Below, piece by piece: positions 9,566 to 16,953 of a stretch of 19,301 bases of DNA. Origin of the DNA: Clostridiaceae bacterium (lineage in GTDB: Bacteria; Bacillota; Clostridia; Clostridiales; Clostridiaceae); assembly GCA_003510765.1 (NCBI GenBank), contig DOKV01000001.1, positions 1-19,301 on the forward strand, read 5' to 3'. Both the position numbers and the translations under genes were made by a program. Numbering within the stretch: the first letter of the stretch is position 1; each line of letters starts with the position of its first letter. The notes under the pieces were generated by a model that saw nothing but the letters and a program-made list of their open reading frames with translations, made no database searches and was not told the DNA's origin.

Positions 9566-10433
9566 ATGAACCCTCCTTTTGATCCACAAATCTCTTGGGC
9601 ATACTAAACCCTTGACCCAATACTTCTGTGGTGCTACTCACGGTCACAAAGGTGTCCGGATGATGTGCGCGTAAATACGTCTTCAAATTGACAAATTCTT
9701 TGGTGGACAAGATGGTATAAATCACGTAGGTACCTTCTCCAGAAAAAGCACCTTCGCCGGCAAAGATGGTGGCGCCTCGTTCTATATGATGCACGATATA
9801 CGCCCTGACTTCCTCTTTGTCCTTGGTGATGATGAACACTTGCTTCTTCTCATTGAAGCCTCCCACCACGCGATTGATGACCATGCCGTTGAGGAAGGTG
9901 GCAAGACCTGCATAAAGGCCTCTCTCCAACCCAAAAAAGGCAGCCACCAAAACCACCACCATAAGATCAATGATGGTCATAGAGAGGCCCATGGAAAGAT
10001 TCAGATATTTATTAAGAATCTTTGCAAGGATGTCTGTACCACCGGTGGATGCATCTTGATTAAAGACCATGCCAAGACCTGTGCCCAGCATCAAGATGCC
10101 TAGGAGCGATGCCAGCATCAAATCCTCTGTGATTCGACTAGGAGAAATGATGTTCTCAATGATCCACATAAATCCCGATAAAGAGAAGCTGGCATAGAGG
10201 GTTTTCAACCCAAAACCACCTCCCAGTAGTCGGAAAGCTACTAAGAACAACAGTCCATTTAAGAGGATCACATAAGAGGACACGGACATCACCGGTAGGA
10301 TGAAATTTAAAATAAGTCCTAAACCAGAAACCCCTCCTGGGGCGATATTATTGGGCACAAAAAATAGCTGTATGGCCATGGCCACCAGTGCTGCACCCAG
10401 AGTAATGAGTATATATTCTTTTGATTTTTTCAT
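9540..10433 (-). CDS. YitT family membrane protein (first of tandem pair)
   Basis: The 297-residue protein has the same architecture as its downstream neighbour. An N-terminal YitT membrane domain carries PNNIAPGGVSGLG near residue 30 and ASTGGTDILAKILNKY in the middle. A DUF2179-like C-terminal domain contains the matching TYVIYTILSTKEF pattern. The two proteins are clearly paralogous from end to end, which implies an old tandem duplication. ATG 10433 has SD AGGAG and starts 8 bp after the alr stop, so it belongs to the alr transcript. The function is unknown. The membrane location next to cell-wall genes is suggestive only. Confidence 0.92.
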   Translation of the reverse strand: MKKSKEYILITLGAALVAMAIQLFFVPNNIAPGGVSGLGLILNFILPVMSVSSYVILLNGLLFLVAFRLLGGGFGLKTLYASFSLSGFMWIIENIISPSRITEDLMLASLLGILMLGTGLGMVFNQDASTGGTDILAKILNKYLNLSMGLSMTIIDLMVVVLVAAFFGLERGLYAGLATFLNGMVINRVVGGFNEKKQVFIITKDKEEVRAYIVHHIERGATIFAGEGAFSGEGTYVIYTILSTKEFVNLKTYLRAHHPDTFVTVSSTTEVLGQGFSMPKRFVDQKEGSFEKDIERL

Positions 10434-10441
10434 CTCTTCTC

Positions 10442-11608
10442 CTACACGTACGTTTTTCTGGACACTTCTTGCCCATTTTTCAGATAGATTCTTGGCACTC
10501 GTTTAGAGATGGCACATGTGATCTCATAAGAGATGGTACCCAAGATGTCCGCCAGATCATCCGCGGTGAAAGAAGCCTCTCCCTCTTCCCCCATGATGGT
10601 CACCACATCAAGTCTTTCTACTCCTTCCACATCCGTCACATCCACCATCATATGGTCCATACAAATAGCGCCCACTTGAGGGCATAATTGCCCATGGACG
10701 ATGACCTTGGCTTTGTTGGAAAGATTTCTAAAATAGCCATCTGCATATCCAATGGGAATGGTGGCGATGCGTGTTTCTTCCCGGGTGGTGACAAATTTAT
10801 GTCCATAACTGATGCCCGTACCTTTTTTATAGGTTTTCAGCTGAATGACCTGTCCCTTAATACTCATCACCGGCTTTAAAGAAAGGCGACCTTGTTCCAC
10901 TTCCCGTGAGGGATGATACCCATAAAGAATAATCCCCGGTCGAACGCTTTCCAGGTAGGTTTCAGGGAGATCTACAATGGCGGCACTATTGGCCACATGC
11001 TCGTGGGTGAAGTGCACCCCTTGTTCCTTTAAATGAGCCATGGCCTCTTGATACCTTTGTATTTGCTCCTTTGTGAAGGTCTTATCTGCCTCATCTGCAG
11101 AAGCAAAATGCGTATAGATACTATCTAGCTCAATATGAGAGAGCTCCTTCATAGCCACCACATCCTTCAGCCCTTCCTTGGTGGGCAAAAAACCCACACG
11201 ACTTATGCCCGTATCCAAGGAGATAAGTACTTTTGCTTTTCTCTCCAAGGACTTCGCCACCTCATTAAGAGCCATTGCATCTTCATAGCAAAGACAGTTT
11301 AAGACCAAGTCTGCCTGGATGGCTTCTTCAAAATAGGATTCTGGTGTATAGCTCAGCACCATAATAGGCTCTTGTACGCCGCTATGCCGAAGCTCTAAAG
11401 CTTCCGTAATCACTGCAACCCCAAAGCCCTCTGCACCGTTTTCACTGATGGTTTTGGCCACTTCTGTGGCACCATGACCGTAGGCATCCGCTTTGACAAT
11501 GGCAATGAGCCTGCTATTGCCCACCAAAGCCTTAATATTTCTTACATTTTCTGCCAAGTGGTCCAAATTGATTTCTGCCCAAAGGGGCCGCATCTTGTCC
11601 TTGTGCAT
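10442..11608 (-). CDS. alr: Alanine racemase (PLP-dependent)
   Basis: Alanine racemase interconverts L- and D-alanine in the cytoplasm and supplies D-Ala for peptidoglycan. With the chosen start it has 388 residues, typical of the family. The PLP-binding Lys is residue 39 in AIVKADAYGHG. The catalytic Tyr of the partner subunit lies in GISYGH, and the CMDHMMVDVT substrate loop follows. It is an N-terminal TIM barrel with a C-terminal beta domain. The open frame starts at 11647, but ATG 11608 gives a normal short lead before PLWAEINL; its SD GGGAGG is rather far (12 nt). ATG 11593 is also possible. nnr lies 136 bp upstream and the yitT pair directly downstream. The acpS-to-alr order recalls the B. 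subtilis acpS-ydcC-alr locus. Confidence 0.97.
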   Translation of the reverse strand: MHKDKMRPLWAEINLDHLAENVRNIKALVGNSRLIAIVKADAYGHGATEVAKTISENGAEGFGVAVITEALELRHSGVQEPIMVLSYTPESYFEEAIQADLVLNCLCYEDAMALNEVAKSLERKAKVLISLDTGISRVGFLPTKEGLKDVVAMKELSHIELDSIYTHFASADEADKTFTKEQIQRYQEAMAHLKEQGVHFTHEHVANSAAIVDLPETYLESVRPGIILYGYHPSREVEQGRLSLKPVMSIKGQVIQLKTYKKGTGISYGHKFVTTREETRIATIPIGYADGYFRNLSNKAKVIVHGQLCPQVGAICMDHMMVDVTDVEGVERLDVVTIMGEEGEASFTADDLADILGTISYEITCAISKRVPRIYLKNGQEVSRKTYV

Positions 11609-11744
11609 GATGGCTATTGTCCTCCCTATCCTACTGTTTATCCACATAAAATTTTGTCCATCCCTTATCTTACCACAGACCTTTGGGGTATTTCATCCAT
11701 AATCCTCAAAGTTCTTCCTTCTTTCAAGAAAATCATAAGCACTT

Positions 11745-13256
11745 TTAGCGCTTCTCTTGCAAGGATTTTAACGCTTTGGGCACTCCTTTTAAGAGATCAC
11801 TGGCTTTGATGCTATAGTGGGTTTTCCCAAGCTCCTGACCAACGAGTCCATGAAGATAGACGCCAAGAATCGCCCCTTTCATGGGCGAGAGGCCTTGGGC
11901 AATGAAAGCCGAAATGATCCCCGTTAATGCATCTCCCATGCCCCCTTGGGCCATGGCAGAAGTACCCGTGGTGTTCACATACACTTCCTCCCCATCGGTG
12001 ACGATGCTTTGATAGCCTTTCAGCACCAGCACCACCCCATGTTCTTTGGCAAAGGCTTTGGCATAGTCCAGGCGATGGGCTTCTACTTCTGCTTTAGAGA
12101 TGCCTAAAAGCCTAGCCATCTCCCCGGGGTGAGGAGTCATGATCACTGGAAAAGATAAGGATTTTAGTAGTTCTGTTTTCCCTTCGAGGACGTTGAGGCC
12201 ATCGGCATCTAGCAACAATACCTTCTTCGTCCCAGCCATCTCTTGTAGTATCTGAATGACACGTAAGAGGAGCTTATAGGCTTCTCTGCCCGTGCCAAGA
12301 CCTGGCCCAAAAGCCACCACTTGAGCCTTTAGAACACCTTCCTCAATTTTCTCTAAAGGCAACCCCATGGCTTCTGTTAACCTTGGCATTACCATGGCCA
12401 AGACGGCATCTTCACTACTTAAGCGAACCAGTCCTGCTCCGGAAACCAAAGCCCCTTCCGTGGCCAGGAGTGCTGCCCCTGTATATCCAAAAGACCCAGC
12501 TACAACAAGGACTTCTCCATACTCATTTTTATGTCCCGTGACCACTCTTTTAGGCACCAGGATGGACGCCATGGCTTCATCTAAAAGAAAGACTTTATCG
12601 TCCAAGGATGCCTTGGCTTTCTCTGGGATCCCCACAGGGCATACCACCACTTCTCCTAAGTAGGGCAAAGCATCATAGTTCAAGAACCCTTTTTTATATC
12701 CTTCAAAGGTAACGGTTTTCCTGGCAATAACCGCCACAGGTTTGGGCACCCCTTCACTGGCGCATAGCCCCGATGGTACATCCACAGACAATACCCTCTT
12801 GGCACAGCCATTGATGGCTTTAATGAGATTCCTATAAAATGGAGAAACTTGACCCTTGATTCCTGTCCCCAATAAAGCATCCACCACCCAGTCTGCTTCC
12901 CTTAAAGCTTCTTGAAAAACCCCTAAATCTGCATTGTCTTCTATAAGTGTCACTGGAATCTCTTCTTTTTCCACCATGGCGTAAAAAAGCGCTGCGTCTC
13001 CATGATAGTCCTCTCTTCTTGCTGTAACAAAAAGCTCTACCTCTTTCCCCCGTTGCCAGAGCTTTCTGGCTAAGGCGAAGGCGTCCCCTCCATTGTTCCC
13101 TTTTCCAGCCACCAAGACAAAGTAGGAAGCGCCTAAATCCAGTTCATCTAATAGTGCCTGTGCCGCGGTATCCATCAAGAGAACTCCTGGAATGCCATAT
13201 TCTTTTATGGCCAGCGCATCCAATGCACGAATAGTTTTAGTATCATAGACTCTCAT
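11745..13256 (-). CDS. nnr: Bifunctional NAD(P)H-hydrate epimerase / ADP-dependent dehydratase (Nnr)
   Basis: This enzyme repairs hydrated NADH and NADPH. The N-terminal YjeF_N domain (about 1-215) epimerises R- and S-NAD(P)HX, and the C-terminal ribokinase-like domain (about 220-500) dehydrates S-NAD(P)HX using ADP. It has 503 residues, the usual fused length. Visible motifs are VAGKGNNGGDAFALAR and DALLGTGIKG in the epimerase half, and VVAGSFGYTGAALLA, TPHPGEMARLLG and the catalytic-Asp motif GGMGDALTG in the dehydratase half. I chose ATG 13256, with GGAGG 9 nt upstream, over the TTG at 13274. It begins 4 bp after the acpS stop, so the two are cotranscribed. Confidence 0.97.
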   Translation of the reverse strand: MRVYDTKTIRALDALAIKEYGIPGVLLMDTAAQALLDELDLGASYFVLVAGKGNNGGDAFALARKLWQRGKEVELFVTARREDYHGDAALFYAMVEKEEIPVTLIEDNADLGVFQEALREADWVVDALLGTGIKGQVSPFYRNLIKAINGCAKRVLSVDVPSGLCASEGVPKPVAVIARKTVTFEGYKKGFLNYDALPYLGEVVVCPVGIPEKAKASLDDKVFLLDEAMASILVPKRVVTGHKNEYGEVLVVAGSFGYTGAALLATEGALVSGAGLVRLSSEDAVLAMVMPRLTEAMGLPLEKIEEGVLKAQVVAFGPGLGTGREAYKLLLRVIQILQEMAGTKKVLLLDADGLNVLEGKTELLKSLSFPVIMTPHPGEMARLLGISKAEVEAHRLDYAKAFAKEHGVVLVLKGYQSIVTDGEEVYVNTTGTSAMAQGGMGDALTGIISAFIAQGLSPMKGAILGVYLHGLVGQELGKTHYSIKASDLLKGVPKALKSLQEKR

Positions 13257-13260
13257 GGCG

Positions 13261-13632
13261 CTAACCCTCCTCAATCACTACCATGGCGGTGGCCCGCTCC
13301 CGATCATGGGAAATGCTCAGATGTAGACGGAAATTTTTCTCCCCAAAACATCTCTTGAGATGTGGCAGAAGCAGCACTTCATTGAATAAAGGTTTGCCCA
13401 AAGGATCCTTGAGCACCTCCATATGAAGAAAGGAGATTTCTCTGATGCCTGTGCCCAAAGCTTTGGCCAAGGCCTCTTTGGCTGCGTAGACCCCTGCCAA
13501 GCTCTCCACCTTTTTATCGGATAACCACAAAAGCTCGGATGCTGTGAAGACTCTTTTCTTCTTGTCTTCCGTGGAAAACACCTTCTCCACCCGATGTATT
13601 TCTATAAGATCAATGCCGATGCCTAAGACCAT
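13261..13632 (-). CDS. acpS: Holo-[acyl-carrier-protein] synthase
   Basis: AcpS transfers 4'-phosphopantetheine from CoA to a Ser of acyl carrier protein for fatty-acid synthesis. The 123 residues match the usual 120-125. The N-terminal GIGIDLIEIHRVE contains the Mg-binding Asp (residue 8). YAAKEALAKALGTGI contains the second metal ligand Glu, and the C-terminal HLSISHDRERATAMVV strand completes the fold. ATG 13632 with SD GAGGGGG 8 nt upstream is preferred to the open-frame start at 13659, which would lie on the -10 box. It is the first gene of acpS-nnr-alr-yitT-yitT. Confidence 0.97.
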   Translation of the reverse strand: MVLGIGIDLIEIHRVEKVFSTEDKKKRVFTASELLWLSDKKVESLAGVYAAKEALAKALGTGIREISFLHMEVLKDPLGKPLFNEVLLLPHLKRCFGEKNFRLHLSISHDRERATAMVVIEEG

Positions 13633-13657
13633 AGCCCATTCCCCCTCTTTTTTTCTC

Positions 13658-13684
13658 ATTATATAACATCTTGGCTTCTAACAA
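13658..13684 (-). promoter_or_regulatory. Predicted acpS promoter
   Basis: On the minus strand a perfect TATAAT (13663-13658) lies 25 bp upstream of the acpS ATG. TTGTTA (13684-13679) is a possible -35, but the spacer is only 15 bp. No gene on this strand is closely upstream, so a promoter is expected here. Confidence 0.5.
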
Positions 13685-13715
13685 CCTTTCCTCTGCCTGG
13701 TTCCTTAAATTGTTT

Positions 13716-13955
13716 TCAAATGTTCATGTTATTCCCCAAAACTAAAGCACAAGATGTCTCCTTTACTTTTCCATCTATCATGAGAGGAAAAGTAACTGTC
13801 GCATCTTTCAGGAAGTAGTACTGATTGTTCCAGATCAAACGGGTCTTCTCAGAACAGGAGCCTTCACTTTTTTTCTGCTTTTTAGTGGACTCTTCTTTTT
13901 TGAGTCTCATGGTAGATTCAGCCCTCTGTATACTAGTGAAAGACAGAACGGACAA
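13716..13955 (-). CDS. Doubtful small hypothetical ORF
   Basis: This open frame of up to 79 codons lies between the yihY terminator and the acpS promoter. I do not recognise the product. It would begin at a TTG (13955) without clear SD, or at ATG 13910 (64 residues) with only a weak AGAGGG some way upstream. The start is Lys/Glu/Ser-rich (LKKEESTKKQKK) and the end is a more protein-like stretch containing YYFLKDATVTFPLMIDGK. It may be a real small protein, a remnant of a larger gene, or chance. The flanking 13685-14000 stretch shows nothing else I can support. Confidence 0.25.
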   Translation of the reverse strand: MSVLSFTSIQRAESTMRLKKEESTKKQKKSEGSCSEKTRLIWNNQYYFLKDATVTFPLMIDGKVKETSCALVLGNNMNI

Positions 13956-14000
13956 CCTGTATGGCCCTTACTGAAGCAAAAAGATCTACGATGCGTCCCA

Positions 14001-14041
14001 ATAAAGAAAAGGCTTTCTCTAATTCGTTTTAAGAAAGCCTT
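14001..14041 (-). terminator. Intrinsic terminator after yihY
   Basis: On the minus strand AAGGCTTTCT (14041-14032) and its perfect complement AGAAAGCCTT (14018-14009) form a 10-bp stem with a 13-nt loop. TTTTCTTTATT follows. It lies just beyond the stop codon at 14055. Confidence 0.85.
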
Positions 14042-14054
14042 AGATCTATAACTG

Positions 14055-15029
14055 CTATTTTTCTTCTTTCAGTAGATCTTGCACCTTTTCTTTCAACGCA
14101 TGAAACTTCGTTTTTTGAGGATCCTCTTCTTCTACAAGTTTTTCTACTTGATACTTTTTCTTCATTGCCAAGGTTTCTTTTCGCCGATGTCGAAGTTTCC
14201 GAAGATAAGGCCGCTGAATTTGCCTGTACTCAATGAGGTAGGCATTTAAGGTAGCCCCCAAAATCATGATGATGGAGGTTAAAAGCAGCCATAAGAGCAA
14301 GGCAATGAGAGCGCCCAAGGCGCCATAAAATCTAGAATAATTGGCAAAGTTATTGATATAGAACTGGAAAGCAAAGGTAACCACAATCCAGACCACCGTG
14401 GAAAATAGTGCGCCTGGGAAGGCATAGCGAAACCGTACACTTTTCACAGGAATAAACATAAAGGCCAAGGTCAATACGCCAAAAATCAGTGCCACAGGCA
14501 CCGTGATGCGGAGTACTTCGATGAGCCCTTCCGTAGGAAAGTGCGGAAAATAGGTCGCCACAACATTTAGTATTTGACGGCCAAAGACAATACTCACCAA
14601 AGCTATGAGGATGGAAGCTGCCAATTGAATGACCCAAAGTATAGAAAATATATATTTCACGATGATGTTACGCTTTTCTGTGAAGCCCATGGAGCGATTC
14701 ATGGCTTTCATAAAAGCACGAAACCCCCCAGAGGCCGCGTATATTGCTGCAAAGACAGAGGCTGAAAGAAGGCCACTTCTTTGGACCAGAACAAGATCCA
14801 GTACAGGCCCACTGATGAGCTCATAAATCTCTTTGGGTAAACTACTTTTCATGAGCTCTAAAATATAGGTGGCGTCCAGTCCCATATAAGCAATCAACGA
14901 TAGTAAAAAAATCAAAAAAGGGAAAATAGATAGCAAAAGTCCATAGGTCAATTGATAAGCATATACAATATTATCGTCCTTACCTATTTTCAAGACCAAT
15001 CCCTTCATAAATACAATGGTTTTCTTCAT
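14055..15029 (-). CDS. YihY/BrkB family inner-membrane protein
   Basis: This is a 324-residue membrane protein of the YihY/virulence factor BrkB family, once wrongly labelled ribonuclease BN. It shows about six membrane segments between residues 25 and 265, family-typical YQLTYGLLLSIFPFLIFL near the first one, ALIALLLWLLLTSIIMILGA before the end of the membrane part, and a strongly charged Lys/Arg/Glu tail of about 60 residues. The cellular role is not established. ATG 15029 has AGGGAG only 3 nt upstream. An in-frame TTG at 15044 has AGGTGAG 9 nt upstream and is a fair alternative. It is monocistronic, with its own promoter and terminator. Confidence 0.9.
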   Translation of the reverse strand: MKKTIVFMKGLVLKIGKDDNIVYAYQLTYGLLLSIFPFLIFLLSLIAYMGLDATYILELMKSSLPKEIYELISGPVLDLVLVQRSGLLSASVFAAIYAASGGFRAFMKAMNRSMGFTEKRNIIVKYIFSILWVIQLAASILIALVSIVFGRQILNVVATYFPHFPTEGLIEVLRITVPVALIFGVLTLAFMFIPVKSVRFRYAFPGALFSTVVWIVVTFAFQFYINNFANYSRFYGALGALIALLLWLLLTSIIMILGATLNAYLIEYRQIQRPYLRKLRHRRKETLAMKKKYQVEKLVEEEDPQKTKFHALKEKVQDLLKEEK

Positions 15030-15082
15030 AAACTCCCTGTACAACCAGGTTTACTCACCTCATTTTCATCCATGTTATTCTC

Positions 15083-15088
15083 ATTATA
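15083..15088 (-). promoter_or_regulatory. Possible -10 box for yihY
   Basis: A perfect TATAAT on the minus strand lies 53 bp upstream of the yihY ATG. No convincing -35 is visible at 16-18 bp. It sits in the 3' exon, 55 bp beyond the intron end, so the intron does not interrupt it. Confidence 0.35.
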
Positions 15089-15142
15089 CAATAGCTTTCG
15101 CCTAGAACCTTTGAAAGGACCGTGAACAATTAGAAAATATCA

Positions 15143-15173
15143 ATCGAGTAGGGGGAAATTTCTTCCCCCTCTC
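15143..15173 (-). ncRNA. Group II intron domain VI with branch point and 3' end
   Basis: GAG (15173-15171) pairs with CTC (15148-15146), and A15170-GGGGGAA pairs with TTCCCCC-T15150. The single unpaired A at 15149 is the expected lariat branch point, seven bases from the 3' end counting itself. The intron ends in AT at 15143, fitting the AY rule. Confidence 0.85.
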
Positions 15174-15175
15174 AC

Positions 15176-15207
15176 ACCACCGTACATGCCGTTCGGCATA
15201 CGGCGGT
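15176..15207 (-). ncRNA. Group II intron domain V (catalytic hairpin)
   Basis: ACCGCCGT pairs with ACGGTGGT (8 bp including a G-T pair). A 2-nt bulge (GT, 15185-15184) follows, then a 5-bp upper stem ATGCC/GGCAT closed by a GAAC tetraloop. The CGC in the lower stem corresponds to the metal-binding catalytic triad. The reverse transcriptase stop codon (TGA, 15210-15208) directly abuts this hairpin. Confidence 0.9.
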
Positions 15208-16461
15208 TCAATTCAAATAATAATCTGTACAACTGATGAGTCCTCGCCTTGCGAGGACTTCTTTTGATACGTGACGAAGACCCGTGGTCTTCGCCACTGC
15301 CTGGTAGTGGTTGTGGAATCCGGTGGACTGTCTAGCCATCCATTCGGGTGCACCCAGTTTCCTTAGTGCCCAGAATCTCTTCTGTCTTGTTTTCCACTGT
15401 TTCCAGATGACGATTCGTATTCTTGTACGCAGATGTCCATCTATACGCATCATGTTCTGTTTCATTTTTCCGATGCGGAAGTAGTTGATCCAGCCTCTGA
15501 TGACCCAATTCAGCCTTTTGATTCTTTCATCCATGCTGATTGACCATGACCGCTTTGTCAGCCGTTTGAGCTTTCGCTCAAACTTCTTCAGGGAATCCCT
15601 GTGAGGTCTAGCCTCCCATCTATCTTTCATCTTCACGAAGCCGAATCCCAGGAATTTAAGTTTCGTTGGTTTTGTGACTCTGGTCTTTTCGGCATTGACT
15701 TTCAGCCCAAGTTTCCTCTCTATCCATTTTGTTATGGTGTGCATGACTCTGTTAGCAGCTGCGCTGCTTCCTACTGCTATGACGCAGTCATCAGCGTACC
15801 GTACAAAATGCAGTCCTCGTGCTTCAAGTTCTTTGTCGAGTTCGTTGAGCATGATGTTGCTGAGTATTGGAGAAAGATTTCCTCCTTGCGGAGTTCCTTC
15901 AGGCGTATCCTCGTATTCTCCCTCGACCATGACACCAGCCTTGAGGTATCTGGCTATGAGCGATTCGGTATCGGGGTCCTGGATGGTTTTCCCGACCAGG
16001 GTCATCAGCTTGTCCTGCGGGACATTGTCGAAGAACTTCTCCAGGTCAATATCCACGATATAGGTATACCCGTCGTTAAGGTATTCCAGCAGTTTAATGA
16101 TTGCCTGCTGTGCGTTTCTTCCAGGTCTGAAACCGTAGCTTCTTTCACTGAAATATGGTTCCACTATAGGCGTGATGACCTGCACAATTGCCTGTTCTAT
16201 GATTCTGTCCGTCACAGTGGGGATTCCGAGCTTTCGAATTCCGCCGTTTGGTTTAGGTATCTCCACTCTGAGCACCGGTTTGGGTCTGTACTTCCGATTT
16301 CGGATACTTTCTCTGATACTTGCCCAGTTTTCCTTCAGGTACTCGTCGATGACGTCGACGCTTATACCGTCAATACCCGCTGCGCCTTTGTTGGCTTTCA
16401 CCTTCTTGTGTGCAAGCTTCATATTTTCTCTGGACAGTATCTGTTCCATCAGTTGCGACAT
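15208..16461 (-). CDS. ltrA: Group II intron reverse transcriptase/maturase (IIC-like)
   Basis: This intron-encoded protein helps the intron RNA fold and splice and copies it into DNA during retrohoming. It has 417 residues. RT motifs are in order: GAAGIDGISVD (RT0/1), IPKPNGGIRKLGIPTVTDR (RT2), VDIDLEKFFDNV (RT3), GTPQGGNLSPILSN (RT4), FVRYADDCVIAV (RT5, catalytic YADD) and KFLGFGF (RT7). A basic thumb/X domain containing WSISMDERIKRLNW and GWINYF follows. No HNH endonuclease follows, and the protein ends right at domain V. All catalytic residues are present, so it looks active. It resembles thermostable GsI-IIC-type RTs in layout. I chose ATG 16461, with AGGAG 8 nt upstream; GTG 16497 in frame is less likely. 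Confidence 0.95.
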   Translation of the reverse strand: MSQLMEQILSRENMKLAHKKVKANKGAAGIDGISVDVIDEYLKENWASIRESIRNRKYRPKPVLRVEIPKPNGGIRKLGIPTVTDRIIEQAIVQVITPIVEPYFSERSYGFRPGRNAQQAIIKLLEYLNDGYTYIVDIDLEKFFDNVPQDKLMTLVGKTIQDPDTESLIARYLKAGVMVEGEYEDTPEGTPQGGNLSPILSNIMLNELDKELEARGLHFVRYADDCVIAVGSSAAANRVMHTITKWIERKLGLKVNAEKTRVTKPTKLKFLGFGFVKMKDRWEARPHRDSLKKFERKLKRLTKRSWSISMDERIKRLNWVIRGWINYFRIGKMKQNMMRIDGHLRTRIRIVIWKQWKTRQKRFWALRKLGAPEWMARQSTGFHNHYQAVAKTTGLRHVSKEVLARRGLISCTDYYLN

Positions 16462-16463
16462 GA

Positions 16464-16499
16464 TTATGTCTCCTTTTCCTGTTTTGCTTTCATGCACAT
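16464..16499 (-). CDS. Possible 11-residue leader ORF before the intron RT
   Basis: A perfect AGGAGG followed 8 nt later by ATG opens a tiny frame, MCMKAKQEKET, which stops 2 nt before the RT ATG in another frame. The spacing would allow translational coupling of RT synthesis. It may be accidental: the same region includes the RT SD. No peptide function can be proposed. Confidence 0.3.
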   Translation of the reverse strand: MCMKAKQEKET

Positions 16500-16953
16500 T
16501 AGTCCTACCTCCTTTGAACCCTCTGCTCCGTTACGACTTCGCTATCGGGTTCTCGTCGGACCTGTACACTTACATTCGTAAGTCCATTTGACTTTGAACT
16601 GTTCGGTCCTTCCCCTTATCAGGTACTATGACCTCTGCTGACTTCTCATAGTTCGTTGTTACTACGGCGCGCGCCGTCTATGAGATCTCACGGGATAAGC
16701 CGTCTGTCTTTCCATGTCTACCTGCCTGATCTACCTGTATGGGTTACGATTGCCTTTTGGACTTCACCGCTTTTTGCCAGCTTATCCGCCATACAGGCCT
16801 TATTATCAGGTTTCTGTGCGTCAGGCTACATGTTCGCTATTGCTTCCTCTCACCCACACCTCGCGGTGTGAATCTTGCAAGTCGCTATGGGGTTCGTCGG
16901 CAACTACGCCCCTTGTGGACTTTCACCACAGTCAGACGGCATGCCCGTCATAC
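16500..16953 (-). ncRNA. Group II intron 5' RNA domains (I to III)
   Basis: This stretch is non-coding and strongly structured. CACACC-GCGA-GGTGTG (16870-16855) is a GNRA-capped hairpin. CCTGTATGG (16797-16789) pairs with CCATACAGG (16742-16734), enclosing a multibranched section. CTCATAG (16684-16678) pairs with CTATGAG (16651-16645) around the perfect palindrome ACGGCGCGCGCCGT (16677-16664), and GACGG/CCGTC lies next to the 5' end. I assign these to domains I-III collectively. Exact borders and the exon-binding sites cannot be fixed by eye. Open frames on either strand here are shadows. Confidence 0.75.

Larger units (their letters stand above)
15143..16953 (-). mobile_element. Group II intron, terminator-associated (IIC-like), apparently complete
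   Basis: This is a 1.8-kb retroelement on the minus strand. The 5' end (16953) reads GTATG, directly after the T6 tract of a strong terminator. Hallmarks in order are a set of domain I-III hairpins (16500-16953), a reverse transcriptase ORF in domain IV, domain V at 15207-15176, domain VI at 15173-15146 with a single bulged A at 15149, and a 3' end at about 15143 (...CTACTCGAT). Insertion immediately after an intrinsic terminator, a CGC instead of AGC triad in domain V, and a maturase without endonuclease are known features of subgroup IIC. The intron has the same orientation as the flanking genes and interrupts no ORF. The 5' end departs from the usual GUGYG. Boundaries are read by eye and could shift by one or two bases. 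Confidence 0.9.

Noticed and set aside
13711..13735. Second LexA box near TTTCAAATGTTC
   Set aside because: The second half-site reads GAAA rather than GTTC on the relevant strand, too far from consensus, and it lies at the end of a doubtful ORF rather than a promoter.
15601..16581. 326-codon plus-strand open frame
   Set aside because: It lies antisense to the reverse transcriptase over almost its whole length, has Cys/Phe/Ser-rich composition without a recognisable domain, and would need to cross intron domains. It is a shadow frame.
16664..16677. GC-only palindrome ACGGCGCGCGCCGT as an operator or restriction hot spot
   Set aside because: It sits inside a flanking 7-bp stem (CTCATAG/CTATGAG) in the intron, so it is best read as an RNA hairpin.
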